Shown here: positions 35,590 to 45,035 of the stretch, piece after piece
Position numbering within the stretch: position 1 is the first letter of the stretch
How the letters are laid out: each line of letters starts with the position of its first letter
Source of the DNA: Cyrtodaria siliqua
Lineage: Eukaryota; Mollusca; Bivalvia; Adapedonta; Hiatellidae
Assembly: GCA_037043455.1 (NCBI GenBank)
Contig: JAWPHD010003281.1
Location: 62,001-126,000 of the forward strand
Reading direction: 5' to 3'
Length of the DNA: 64,000 nt
Position numbers and translations under genes: made by a program
Notes under the pieces: model-generated
Databases searched by the model: none
What the model saw: only the letters and a program-made list of their open reading frames with translations
What the model was told of the DNA's origin: nothing

Positions 35590-37442
35590 CAACTTAGATT
35601 CTTGGATAGCTTTCAGTTTATGGCTTCGTCTTTGGAAAGATTGGTTGATACAACAGACAAATCTGATTTCAAAATTACCAAAAATCTGTTTGGAGAACAA
35701 ACAGATTTACTTTTACGAAAAGGTGTTTATCCTTATGAATATTTTGATAGCATGGATATATTTAAGGAAACGCAATTACCACCCATAGAAGCATTTTACA
35801 GTAGACTTGTAGACAAGGGTACTACCAAAAAAGATTATGACCACGCGCAGAAAGTATGGAAAGAGTTTAACTGTAAAACTCTTGGAGACTATCATGATTT
35901 ATATCTAAAAACTGATGTAACTTTGTTAGCAGATGTGTTTCAAACTTTTAGAAAAAAAGGCATGAATGATTACAAACTTGATCCTTTGCATTACTACACA
36001 GCACCTGGATTATTTTGGGATGCTTTACTTAAAAAATCAGAAATAAAACTAGAACTTTTGACAGACATTGACATGCACTTATTCATAGAAAAGGGAATGC
36101 GAGGTGGCATAAGTATGGTATCAAAAAGATATGCCAAAGCAAACAATCCATATGTAGCTGATTATAACCCTGACAAGGAAAACAGCTACTTAATGTATTT
36201 TGATGCAAATAATCTTTATGGATGGACAATGAGTCAGCCATTTCCATATTCTGGCTTTAAGTGGAGGGAATCAGAAACCTTGCCAGAGCCAAAAGAAGGA
36301 AAAGGATATTTTGCAGAAGTTGATTTGGAATATCCTAAAGAGCTCCATGAAGCTCACAATGAATATCCACTTGCACCGGAAAGATTAGCAGTAAAAAAAG
36401 AATGGTTGTCTGAATACCAGACAGATCTGTTGGAAAATAATAGCATCATAAATGTAGAACAACTAGTCCCACATCTTATGGACAAAGAAAAATGTGATAC
36501 ATCACAAAACCCTGGAACTGTATTTATCTTTGGGCATGAAACTAAAGAAAGTACACAGAGTATTAGAATTTAATGAAAAACCATGGATGGCATCATACAT
36601 AAATCTAAACACAGAACTTAGGAAACAAGCTAAATCACCCTTTGAAAAAGATTTTACAAACTTGCGAACAACTCTGTGTTTGGCAAGACAATGGAAAATC
36701 TACGCAAGCGGACTGATATAAAACTAGTAAGAACTGACGGCTCCGAAAATGAAAAAATAAGAAAAATAAAAGCCAACCCAACTTTAACAGGCGTATAAAA
36801 TTTTCAGATGAATTGTCAGCAATACATGTAAACAAAACGAAATTAACATTAAACAAACCAGTCTATGTTGGAATGTCAGTATTGGATTTATCAAAGTACA
36901 TGATGTATGACTGGTACTATAATACTCTAAAGAAAAGGTACGGAGATAAATGAACTTTATTATACACAGACACTGACAGCTTGCTGGTAGAAATCAAAAC
37001 AAAAGATGTGTACAAAGACATGGCTGAAATAAAAGATGAGTATGACTTGAGTGATTATCCGCAAATCCATCCACTGCACGATAATACAAATAAAAAAGTA
37101 ATAGGCAAGATGAAAGATGAATGTGCTGGTTTTGCTATAGCTGAGTATGTTGGATTAAGACCCAAGCTATATTCTATTTTGAGAGCGGATGAACAACTCA
37201 TTAAAAAAGCAAAGGGTGTAAAACAATACGTAATCGAAAAAAATATCAACTTTAAAAACTACAAGGATGCATTGTTTAACAAGAAAAAATACACCCATGA
37301 TATGAATTTGATACGCTCGATGAAGCATCAAATATACGGCATAACAATAAACAAAGTAACACTGTCACCATTTTACACTAAAAGATACATTCGAGAAGAT
37401 GGAATTGAAACTGATGCACATGGGTTTTATAAAAACTTATAA
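35590..37442 (+). pseudogene. POLB: Protein-primed family B DNA polymerase, 5'-truncated and broken
   Basis: Replicates the element's DNA from a protein primer (known for the family). The reading begins at about 35590 with LRFLDSFQFMASSLERLV, so the N-terminal part with the first two exonuclease motifs is missing. An Exo III-like motif, YLKTDVTLLADVF, lies at about 35900-35940. Polymerase motif A, FDANNLYGWTM, is at 36198-36230. Motif B (NSVFGK type) is near 36668-36690 in a shifted frame. Motif C, YTDTDS, is at 36963-36980. Lesions: frame changes at about 36500-36575, 36640-36690 and 36780, and an in-frame TGA at 36951-36953 just before motif C. Ends with TAA at 37440-37442, overlapping the convergent integrase by 16 bp. 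About 610 codons remain of a usual 1000 or more. Confidence 0.92.
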
Positions 37443-38313
37443 ATTTGGGTATCAGCAGGAACAATAAGTAGTTCTTCTTTGACAAATCCTCTCTGTGGCG
37501 CTGGTGCTTTCAAATGATATACTCTTATGCCTTGCGTCACCATATAACTTTTAATCTTGTGAATATCTACACTCAACATTGGATCAGTATGCTCTGCGTC
37601 TTCCACCTTCTTGTTCCCCGGGTTGATATAAATATCTTACACTGGCATTCATACAGATAGGATCATCTTTTAATGTTTTTGTTTCAACAGGAGGAGGTTT
37701 CCACATTTATTGCTTTGACAACTTCTGGTAATCGTTTTACCCATTCTCTATTACGTTTTTGTGAATCTATTTCCTTAGCATACTGATAACCAAACAATCT
37801 TTCAGCTAATGTTCTGTTAAATCTTTCCACTATAGCTTGGTCTCTGTGTATTTCTGTTCTGCCTCGTCTGATATTTACTTTATGTTTTGCCATCAACTGC
37901 GATACTGCACCTATAAATTCTCTGCCTGGATCCACTTGTAAATATTTTAGATGTCGACTGTATATATTTTCAAATGCTTTGGCAACTTCTTTGCTATCCT
38001 TGGAAGTCAGTGGCTCTGCTTCTTTGTATCTACTTGCAATATCAACCACAGTCAACGCATATTTATATGTCTTGCGTCTAAAAGTATCATGCGGCAGAAA
38101 TAACAAATCAGCTTGATGCACTCCATTTTTAGTAGAAACATCAAACCTGGGTCTAATTATTTTCTTTGGTGCGGGTAAATAAATCTGCCACACAGCTTGT
38201 TTCTTTAAAACTTCTAATGCATTTTTCTCACTGACACCAGCCTCTTTTGCTAATTTTTTAACTGCTGAGTAACCTCTCCAAAATCCTTTTGGGCTGTAAT
38301 AAATCTTTTCCAT
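37427..38313 (-). pseudogene. INT: Retroviral-type (rve) DDE integrase, frameshifted
   Basis: Inserts element DNA into the host genome (family knowledge). ATG at 38313 after an A-rich leader. The 209-residue first frame has D69 (HQADLLFLP), D128 (LQVDPGREF) and E163 (DQAIVERFNRTL); the last two are 34 residues apart, as in D,D-35-E integrases. Residues 1-50 form a helix-rich N-terminal region. The frame is lost near 37705. Two further frames carry the VRYLYQPGE region (about 37620-37660) and the C-terminal end, which stops with TAA at 37427-37429 inside the convergent polymerase gene. Divergent from the 98-aa gene, sharing a 42-bp promoter gap. Confidence 0.92.
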
Positions 38314-38355
38314 TTTTTTTTTACTAAAGATTAAAATATATAACTATAAAAAAAA
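38314..38355. promoter_or_regulatory. Divergent promoter between integrase and 98-aa gene
   Basis: 42 bp, almost all A/T, containing ATATATAACTATAAA. A-runs touch both start codons (AAAAAAAAATGG on the plus strand; AAAAAAAAATGG on the minus strand). Confidence 0.55.
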
Positions 38356-38652
38356 ATGGAAATCACAACTGCACGATTTGATGAACTGCTCGAAGAGCAA
38401 AATCAATATAGCACAAAGAAATGGACAGACTTGGAAATAAATAAAATATACAGTATTACAGATACGAAAATACTGGATACTGAATATGGTCCATCCATGG
38501 TATTGACATTATTAGACAATGGTGAAGTATGGGCGCCTGATCATCTTAAAAACAAAATAGAAAAGAGTGCTAAACCACCATATTATATTCGACCACTTGG
38601 ATTGAAACCATGTAAGAACAACAAAAAAATAGGTATCATGCATATGACTTAG
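38356..38652 (+). CDS. 98-aa uncharacterised element protein
   Basis: Uninterrupted. Not assigned to a named family with certainty. Sequence alternates short hydrophobic strands (KIYSITDTKIL, PSMVLTLLDNGEVWAP) with charged residues, ending PLGLKPCKNNKKIGI; a small beta-rich, possibly nucleic-acid-binding fold is a guess. Small proteins of this form (YG-x-VL-x-LDD/N-GE-x-W-x-P) recur in metazoan Polinton-like elements as I recall. Starts at ATG right after an A9 run; its next neighbour downstream is convergent. One of three clearly intact genes of the element. Confidence 0.75.
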   Translation: MEITTARFDELLEEQNQYSTKKWTDLEINKIYSITDTKILDTEYGPSMVLTLLDNGEVWAPDHLKNKIEKSAKPPYYIRPLGLKPCKNNKKIGIMHMT

Positions 38653-38723
38653 TCTTTCCAAAGTAAAAACATATAACTTAGTCATTTTAAAAGTAATTAT
38701 ATATTTTTTTATGAACTCAATTT

Positions 38724-39128
38724 TTACGCCACAAATCCAGTTGCAGCCATGACCACCACAATAAACATAATCTCTCTATTCTGTTGATCCGGAGATGGTG
38801 TATAGAAATCACTCAACTTAGGCTCCGGTTCCAAAGGCAACTGTTTACCAGTTATATAATAATACTGCTACATAGCCTGGTCCACATCATCAAAAGTCTG
38901 CTCTGCATGATGCTCTTTTTGCAGTTGCTCATTAATAAAATCTAATCTCTCTGTTCTTTTTTTATTCCACGCCACTTGTGCTGCGTTTAATTGTTCCACT
39001 GCTTTGTCATGCCTTTGTCTTTCCTCATCTGAATGACTTCCCATTTTTGAAAAGAAATAAGTTGAACCGCTAAACGCCAATGCGTTTGTTAATGCGCCAC
39101 CTATCATCATTGCTACTTCACTCGCCAT
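38724..39128 (-). pseudogene. Small virion-type protein with in-frame TAG
   Basis: ATG at 39128 after an A-run. Residues 1-30 (MASEVAMMIGGALTNALAFS) are hydrophobic and residues 33-80 are charged and probably helical (HDKAVEQLNAAQVAWNKKRT). TAG at 38868-38870 interrupts the frame after 86 codons. The same frame then stays open for 48 more codons and ends with a hydrophobic tail (IMFIVVVMAATGFVA) at TAA 38724-38726. Continued open frame plus a membrane-like tail indicates the full protein was about 135 residues with a C-terminal membrane anchor, and that TAG is a nonsense mutation. Function unknown. Confidence 0.7.
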
Positions 39129-39151
39129 TTTTTTTTTATATATCTTTCAAA

Positions 39152-39386
39152 TTATTTCATAATATCCGCAGGAATAATACCTTGCTTAATCAGCATATCC
39201 TTTGTAGCCATTGCTAACATTATATCCACAGACAGCATCCCAACATGTCATATTAAAATCTACTTTAGGTGCTGGTCTTTTTAGTAGTTTTCTGCCAATC
39301 TCAGAATATCCAACAGTTAGAAGTGTTTCCACCCCAGCGTGATACATCATATTTACAATTTGTTTTCCGTCAATACTTGTTGCCAT
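39152..39386 (-). pseudogene. Small Polinton-type protein, frameshifted
   Basis: ATG at 39386 after an A9 run. The first frame (66 codons to 39186) begins MATSIDGKQIVNMMYHAGVE and contains LKRPAPKVDFNMTCWD. From about 39240 another frame is the likely true ending (ATKDMLIKQGIIPADIMK, stop at 39152-39154), a C-terminus of a kind I recognise from small proteins of other Polinton-type elements. About 77 residues when intact. Function unknown; position between two membrane-type proteins suggests a minor virion component. Confidence 0.65.
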
Positions 39387-39419
39387 TTTTTTTTTATATG
39401 ATTATTTTTTTTAAATAAA

Positions 39420-39785
39420 TTATTTAAAATAATCAAACGGGTCTTTTGGTGCAACATGAACAGAAACAGGTTGTACAGGTTGCGTAGCAGATTTCTTGTA
39501 ATAAATATACAAACCCAACCCAGCAATGCCTACTAATAAAACCAGACACGGTGGAATATAATTTTTGTATACGTTTATTTTGATTTCTGGTTCCTCTTCA
39601 TCTATTGTTATTTTTGTTATTTCATCTTGCTTTGCAGCATCTTGATTTGCAGCATTTTGTGCATCCTGACGCTTTGCCTTTCTTGCCGCTGCTCCTTTTT
39701 TCCCAGCCTCTATTCGATTTGGATTTTTTACTTTTTGTTGTTTAACCTCAACCGGTATAACTTCACTCTCTTGGTTCTCCATCAT
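39420..39785 (-). CDS. 121-aa basic, single-pass membrane protein
   Basis: Uninterrupted from ATG 39785. Residues 15-45 are basic (KNPNRIEAGKKGAAARKAKR), 46-75 acidic, and 76-92 form one membrane segment (CLVLLVGIAGLGLYIYY). The C-terminus is short and polar (PKDPFDYFK). The NP-x-R-x-EAGKK motif is common in small proteins of Polintons and adintoviruses. Its start overlaps the end of the next upstream gene by 23 bp, implying tight co-organisation. Likely a virion membrane or core protein; function unproven. Confidence 0.8.
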   Translation of the reverse strand: MMENQESEVIPVEVKQQKVKNPNRIEAGKKGAAARKAKRQDAQNAANQDAAKQDEITKITIDEEEPEIKINVYKNYIPPCLVLLVGIAGLGLYIYYKKSATQPVQPVSVHVAPKDPFDYFK

Positions 39786-40269
39786 TTATATTATATATAT
39801 TTTTATTTTTATTAAAATCAATATGTCTAACAGTTGTCAGTATTGCTGTAAATGGCGCTAAGCACATTCCATACCTGTAATACAACTCACAACAGGCGCT
39901 TGTCAAAGCATGATTAATAAATGGGTCTTCCTCCAAATCTTCTATCAGCTTTGGTGGATTGGTTACATTAAAATATTTTGATACTCCCATCACATACAAG
40001 TTAATAAAAGAATTGCCTAAAGTCTTGGTCATACTTGCCCCAAGCCGTGCTTCATATCTGCAGTAAAGTTTGTTAATTTCATCCGGGGGCATGCTATCTA
40101 TATTTGTGAATTGTATGTCTTTACCCAAATATTGACGGCTACCACCGCCAGCCACTATGGCTGATAATCTTTCTTTTTTTGTTTCTTGTTGCTTTGATTC
40201 ATCTGGTTCCGTGAAACCTTCCGATATATCTTGTAATAGTTCTTCCGCATATATTAATAATTTTACTTT
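39763..40269 (-). CDS. Conserved Polinton-type protein, about 130-165 aa, start uncertain
   Basis: The frame is open from 40269 to the stop at 39763 and contains YLGKDIQFTNIDSMPPDEIN, a YEARLGASMTKTLGNSFINL core and DPFINHALTSACCELYYRYG. No ATG lies in the first 38 codons, and the coding-like part already begins there (LLQDISEGFTEPDESKQQ), so the start has probably been mutated or is a non-ATG codon; a GTG at 40153-40155 would give 130 residues. Known from related elements as a conserved protein of unknown role encoded beside the capsid genes. It overlaps the 121-aa gene by 23 bp. Confidence 0.75.
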   Translation of the reverse strand, partial: KVKLLIYAEELLQDISEGFTEPDESKQQETKKERLSAIVAGGGSRQYLGKDIQFTNIDSMPPDEINKLYCRYEARLGASMTKTLGNSFINLYVMGVSKYFNVTNPPKLIEDLEEDPFINHALTSACCELYYRYGMCLAPFTAILTTVRHIDFNKNKNIYNINDGEPRE

Positions 40270-40486
40270 TTATCTTGAAATAAAAATAAAATACAAAACA
40301 ACCAGCTGCGATATTCATGCAACTAGTAATTGTTAGTATTGTTATAAGCATTGTTATTAATATTGCTATTTTTTATTAGCTTAGTTAATTTGCTGCAAGC
40401 ATTGCTACTAACATTACTAATTTGCTGTTAGTATTACTATTAGCAACAAAGCAATGCTGTTAGAAAAATAGCATTGCTGTTAGAAA
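40270..40486. repeat. Spacer with GCTGTTAG/GTTAGTATT quasi-repeats
   Basis: A non-coding gap of about 220 bp between the ATPase and the conserved 130-aa gene. Short motifs repeat: AGCAATGCTGTTAGAAA and TAGCATTGCTGTTAGAAA in tandem (about 40450-40485), plus GTTAGTATT and TTGCTG(C/T)(A/T)A elsewhere. The element is otherwise gapless, so this may be a regulatory spacer or a decayed gene. Confidence 0.5.
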
Positions 40487-41171
40487 TTATTCAACCCAAT
40501 AACCAGTTGGTTGGTCAGTCCTCAAAATTAACTTGGAATATTTAGTTTTTGCTAAAGCTTTTCTTATTCTGGTTCTCTCTTCCAGCGTCGGAATAACATC
40601 ATTTTCTCTCAAACAATTTTCATAACTATCTCTGTCCTTGGTGTAAAACATACACAACCATTGTGCTTGCTCCCTCAAATCTTTCAATACAGAATTATAT
40701 CTCTGTGAAATGACCCATACTGATTGTTTGGCGTGACGACCAGAGAATGCCAACTCTGATAACATATCCTTTTTCTTTGTTAATTCTTTTGGCGGAGCAA
40801 TCATCAATGATGTATAATGTCGGCTTGCCAGCATATTGTTTGAAAAATAAACGCAACAGTTCTTGTAGCATTTCTTTACCGTTGCTAACAGGATTGACAA
40901 TTGTTATTTTTTTATCTCTCGGGTTTCTTACATCTCCTATCCAGGGTCTATTTCTATAAGCCTCGTTCCACTCTATGGTCGGATACAATATAATTATATG
41001 TTTAAAAACTCCAACATACTCTTGTTCAAGTATGTCAAGAACAAACTCTGTTTTGCCGCAGCCTGTCTGACCGCAGATAATGGCACTGTGTGGATATTTA
41101 GGATATTTTTGTTTGTGCAAACTAGTATCGTGCTTCTTTGAATCTTCCATCTTCGAAATTGATTTGCGCAT
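40487..41171 (-). pseudogene. ATP: A32/FtsK-type genome-packaging ATPase, frameshifted
   Basis: Pumps DNA into capsids (family knowledge). The first frame has Walker A GQTGCGKT at residues 34-41 and Walker B LYIIDDCS near residue 117. A frameshift at about 40800-40815 breaks it directly after Walker B. The second frame continues with PKELTKKKDMLSELAFSGRH and VWVISQRYNSVLKDLREQ (sensor/arginine-rich region) and ends GYWVE-stop at 40487. Full length would be about 228 residues, normal for Polinton ATPases. The start lies 50 bp inside the end of the capsid gene; a downstream ATG (MEDSKK) is an alternative start. Confidence 0.9.
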
Positions 41172-42388
41172 CTTGTATTATATATAGATAAATATTTAAA
41201 GGTTGATTTGCATCTGCTTTTTTATTTATTAGTATCGTTATGCCTTCACTGCCGTTTTCTATTTTTCTTCCACTGCCGTATAATAAATTGTCATCACATG
41301 TTCTAAGGTCAAGCCACAAAGCATATGATTTTGTTAGATAGGTCTCAAGAGAAACATTGGCACAGTTTAAGTCCTTTGTCACTATGTCTGTCTCTTTGTT
41401 CTTTTTGATGTCAAGGCAAAATATTTGTTGATTTCATCCCAATGTTGATATGCCCTCATGCCCTGACTATACAGCTGATTTGGCACGCCCTCTATTGTCA
41501 TTTCAACCTTTTCAATCTTTGGGTTGTAAAAGGGTTCCGTGTCTGTTCTTACTGGGTCTTCAAACAGCATTAAAATACCTTTCATGCTTCGTGCTGGTAC
41601 ATTAATGTTGATATTCCAAAGGGTATCAGATTTTTTTACTATTAGTCTTCTATGTCGCAAGATACGATCATACATAAATACTATTTTACCATTGAATTGC
41701 TGTCTTATTTGTCTGGCTAATTCAACATCACTAACCGTATCAAATTCCAAGCAGATATTTTGTATTACATAAGATGCATCAACATCACTGCTTTTGATAA
41801 CTTTGTTATAATCGTTAAACGTTAATTCATATTCTAACCTGTCACCAAGCCCCGCTTGATAAAATGGCATATGACTTTCTAACATTTCAAAGTCCAGTGG
41901 AATACAAAATCTATTTTCATAAGCTCTGCTACAGCTTCATCTTCGGTGTCTGAGGAAGCATCTCCCGCACCAACTCTATATTTTAACATGTTTGCTTTAC
42001 CAGCACCTTGGTAAGCTATGTTTACTCGTTCGGTAGGGCATTTCCATAAATCTACATAACAATGATATATATCACTGTCATCTATTGACATGACTTCATT
42101 GCCACTTATTCTTATTGTCATTTTTTTCACAATTGCTCTACCCAGATTCTGGTATAGAGTAGCGTTGGCGTCTGTTCTGCTTTTAAGTTCTATTTCAAAG
42201 GCAAGACGAGCAGTACGAGGAACTATCACATCATTAGTACTTAGATTGGGAAATCTTACAAGCAGTTGCTGGTTTTGGTCTATTGTTGATGGAGTATTAG
42301 TTATTACTACACTTGTGCGGATGCCCTTGGCACCATGAGGCTCTCTTAGTTTTCTATGAGGGTTGAGTTTGTTTCCGTAAGCTGACAT
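41122..42388 (-). pseudogene. MCP: Double-jelly-roll major capsid protein, two frameshifts
   Basis: Forms the hexon-like capsid shell (Polinton/adintovirus knowledge). ATG at 42388: MSAYGNKLNPHRKL. Part 1 (42388 to about 41900) includes VVITNTPSTIDQNQQLLVRF and NVIVPRTARLAFEIEL-like strands. Part 2 (about 41900-41412) has YELTFNDYNKVI, VYVIQNICLEFDTV-like strands and PFYNPKIEKVEMTIEGVPNQ followed by LYSQGMRAYQHWDEINKYF. Part 3 (about 41412-41122) has TYLTKSYALWLDLRTCDD and PLNIYLYIIQDAQINFEDGR. Each junction is a one-base-type frame change (near 41905 and 41412). About 420 residues in all. It shares a 47-bp divergent promoter with the next gene and overlaps the ATPase start. Confidence 0.9.
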
Positions 42389-42435
42389 TGTTTTTATTTT
42401 TTAAATATATTTCTTAAAATTAAATAAAATAAACA
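42389..42435. promoter_or_regulatory. Divergent promoter between capsid and coiled-coil gene
   Basis: 47 bp of A/T-only or nearly A/T-only DNA with TTTAAATATATTTC and AAAATAAACAATG next to the plus start. It is the only space between two oppositely read virion genes. Confidence 0.55.
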
Positions 42436-43770
42436 ATGGCTGAAGGAGGATTTGAGTTTGACAATCCTACGTACGATCAAGATGATTATGATGAATATTT
42501 TGATGATGATGATTTACCAATGGTGCCTGATGAGCCTGTTCTAAGAAGTCTTCTTAATCAAAGCGACCATCTTGCTGACCTTCGGGGGGAAGTAAGAGAA
42601 TCCGAACTTGAGGCACACAAGAAAAATCTTGTAAAATCCTTTTACAATGAAATAAAAAAACGATATAAGATGGCACCGGACAAAATGGATTATGACCAGT
42701 TTAAAGTATCAGATAATGTAAAACATTATACTGGGTTGTTTGTGATAAATAAGAATAACTGCCAAGCAAGGTGGTGCAATATTTCTTTCCCTTGGTTCTT
42801 TGGCAAAGGAATTTGGCTCTGGGGGAACAAGGGCGGTAAGACAATTTTTGAATTTGCTAGAGTATAACAGTAAAACAAAATTATCACAGAAAGCTCAACA
42901 AGCGTTGGATAGCACAAGAAACGATTTACCAGATAATGTGGATGCTATTCCATTACAAGATTTATCACACATTATGGATAACATAGAGACATCAATGGAT
43001 AACTAGAGGAGGCATTAATTTATGACTGGGATGTGGATGAGCGTCGTGATGTTTCAACACAAACAAATATAGACAAGCGTGAAATGGATGGAATAGTAAA
43101 AGCGATGACAACTGTCAAGGAAGAACTCACCAATAACTTAGCAAAACTCACACAACTTGATAAAGACATAACAAGAGAAAAACAAAAGTTAGAACAAGCT
43201 AAGACTGATAATGATAAATTCCAGATAAAGAGAATTAGCGATCGCATCAAAGACCTTGAAGTTGAGAGAGGTGCAATAATGGTCCTGGATTGGATGCTAT
43301 CAATGAGAACAGAGAAGCTTTTCGTAACCAAGTAAGCAGAATAAAAGAGACAATAAACAAAATGTTAAACGAGTATACAACTCTTGGTGAGAGGATCAAA
43401 ACCTTGTTTAGGGAGCAAGGTATTACTATTGTTAGTATTTTAACTGCATTTGGTATGATTCTTGGGGTGATAATTAATTATATTATTCCCACATCAAGTG
43501 CTGCGCCAACTCCAACTCCAAAACCTGATCCATCAAGTGTAAAAGATTGGATAAAAAATAACTAAGTAATCTTGGTAAACTCTTGCCAACCTAGCTGGTA
43601 AAGCTGCTGCAGCACTTCCAGGAGTTATTGGTGCAATAGTATCATGGCTTTTATCTGCAACAGGTAATGTTATTAATTGGCTTGGTAACAATATATGGGC
43701 TTTGCTTGTGTTTGTTTCCGGGTTGTTGTATGTGGCATCCAAAGAGTGGTTCAGTAAATCTCCTAAATAA
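42436..43770 (+). pseudogene. Coiled-coil membrane virion protein, about 440 aa, multiply frameshifted
   Basis: Four apparent ORFs are pieces of one gene. Part 1 (42436 to about 42760) begins MAEGGFEFDNPTYDQDDYDE, an acidic head. Part 2 (about 42760-43006) contains GSLAKEFGSGGTRAVRQFLN. Part 3 (about 43010-43285) is a long charged coiled coil (KLTQLDKDITREKQKLEQAK). Part 4 (about 43285-43563) has LGERIKTLFREQGITIVSIL and a hydrophobic segment. Part 5 (about 43585-43770) carries GVIGAIVSWLLS, a second hydrophobic segment, and ends SKSPK-stop. Frame changes at about 42760, 43003, 43285, 43563 and 43583. The same order of acidic head, coiled coil and two membrane segments occurs in proteins of other Polinton-type elements as I recall; function unknown. 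Its end overlaps the convergent neighbour by 8 bp. Confidence 0.8.
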
Positions 43771-45003
43771 GTAATGCAGCAAGACCTATTACTATGGTAC
43801 CAACAATTATAGTTGTTTTGTTATCTTCATGTTCAATCGCTGATTTTTGTATTTCTGGTGGGTTATGTTCCACAGTTTTAGGTATTGATGATTTATCAAA
43901 GTCCGGCAGAAATGTTTTTGTTGTGGTGCCTAGAAAAGGTTGAACACTTTTTGGTGGTACTGGTTTTACATTTACATCATTATTCAATCCTAATGCTTGT
44001 GCATCGGTTGCTATTATAATTTCATTATTGTAGTCTTGTATTGTTCCGATTCTTAATTCCATGTCACTCGGAGACATGTACAATCCACTTCCATAGACAC
44101 AATTTACTTTACTTCTTGCATATTTTAGGGTGTTTTCATATCTTGAAATTTGACTGGGCAAGTCGATGGGGCTATTTATTGCGGCCTCTACATTTGCTAA
44201 AAATTGTTTTTGAGCATCAAATGCCGTTCCAGTTCCAAATATATCTGTTCTAGTTTGTGATTGTGAGCCAAGTATTGCCCAGCAGTATGTTCTTATGCTG
44301 TCATTGATTCTTTCTATTCCAGCTCTTGTAAATCCCGCAGAATTATCCAGTATAAAAGTAGACCAGCTATTGTCAGCCTCATATCCTTGTGCAATGTAAT
44401 CAATGTGATATGTTTTATCACTCTCATAGACTGTAAAACTCATTGTTTTGTTGTCGTATACAGTATTTATCAAAGGATGATAACCAATATTTGTCCAGTA
44501 ATTATAAATTGTTCCTAGACCATCATTATAGCTTTGTTTCTGTCTCCAGTCCGAATTTAAGTCAACGTTAAACTCCTTGCATATTCTCTCGTATGCGTTT
44601 CGGTTATATGTGTTATTAAACGCATTCCAATTTGAGTCTTGCGGCATTGCTACACTCATCTCAAATAATATTCTTCTGGCTTGGTAGTAGACATGAAATC
44701 GAAATAACGAATCAGCTTTTAGATGGTTGTTGAAATCAATGCCACATCCAGTTGTCGCACACCAAATAGAAAAATCAACTGATTCTGCCAAAATAACATC
44801 CAATCTGTTCCCCAGCGTTGGACTATAGCATCTGATTTAACGTATGGGAGTTTGTATTTTTCAAAGACATTGGAAAATGATGCTTTAAAGCCTTTACCGT
44901 TTGATGTAATGACTATGTTTTGATTTATTATATCTATCACTTTCTTGCTGAAAGTATTTGAATAGGGAGCATCTGAGCTATATTTAAATTCTTTAGAAAT
45001 CAT
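43763..45003 (-). pseudogene. Tail-anchored virion protein, about 413 aa, frameshifted
   Basis: Part 1 (45003 to about 44790) begins MISKEFKYSSDAPYSNTFSK. Part 2 (about 44800 to 43763) continues with SVDFSIWCATTGCGIDFNNH, YNDGLGTIYNYWTNIGYHPL and FILDNSAGFTRAGIERIND. It ends with one membrane segment TTIIVGTIVIGLAALLI directly before the stop, i.e. a tail anchor. The frame change is near 44790. A large tail-anchored protein next to the penton is a usual part of the virion gene block in these elements; its function is not known to me. The end is convergent with the coiled-coil gene (8-bp overlap); the start is divergent from the penton gene. Confidence 0.75.
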
Positions 45004-45035
45004 TTTTATTTGTATTTATATATATATTAAAAAAA
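45004..45035. promoter_or_regulatory. Divergent promoter between tail-anchored and penton genes
   Basis: 32 bp containing TATATATATA and A-runs touching the plus start. It would have to serve both directions. Confidence 0.5.

Noticed and set aside
38868..38870. Programmed TAG readthrough
   Set aside because: No supporting context or structure recognised; with many other lesions in the element a nonsense mutation is simpler.
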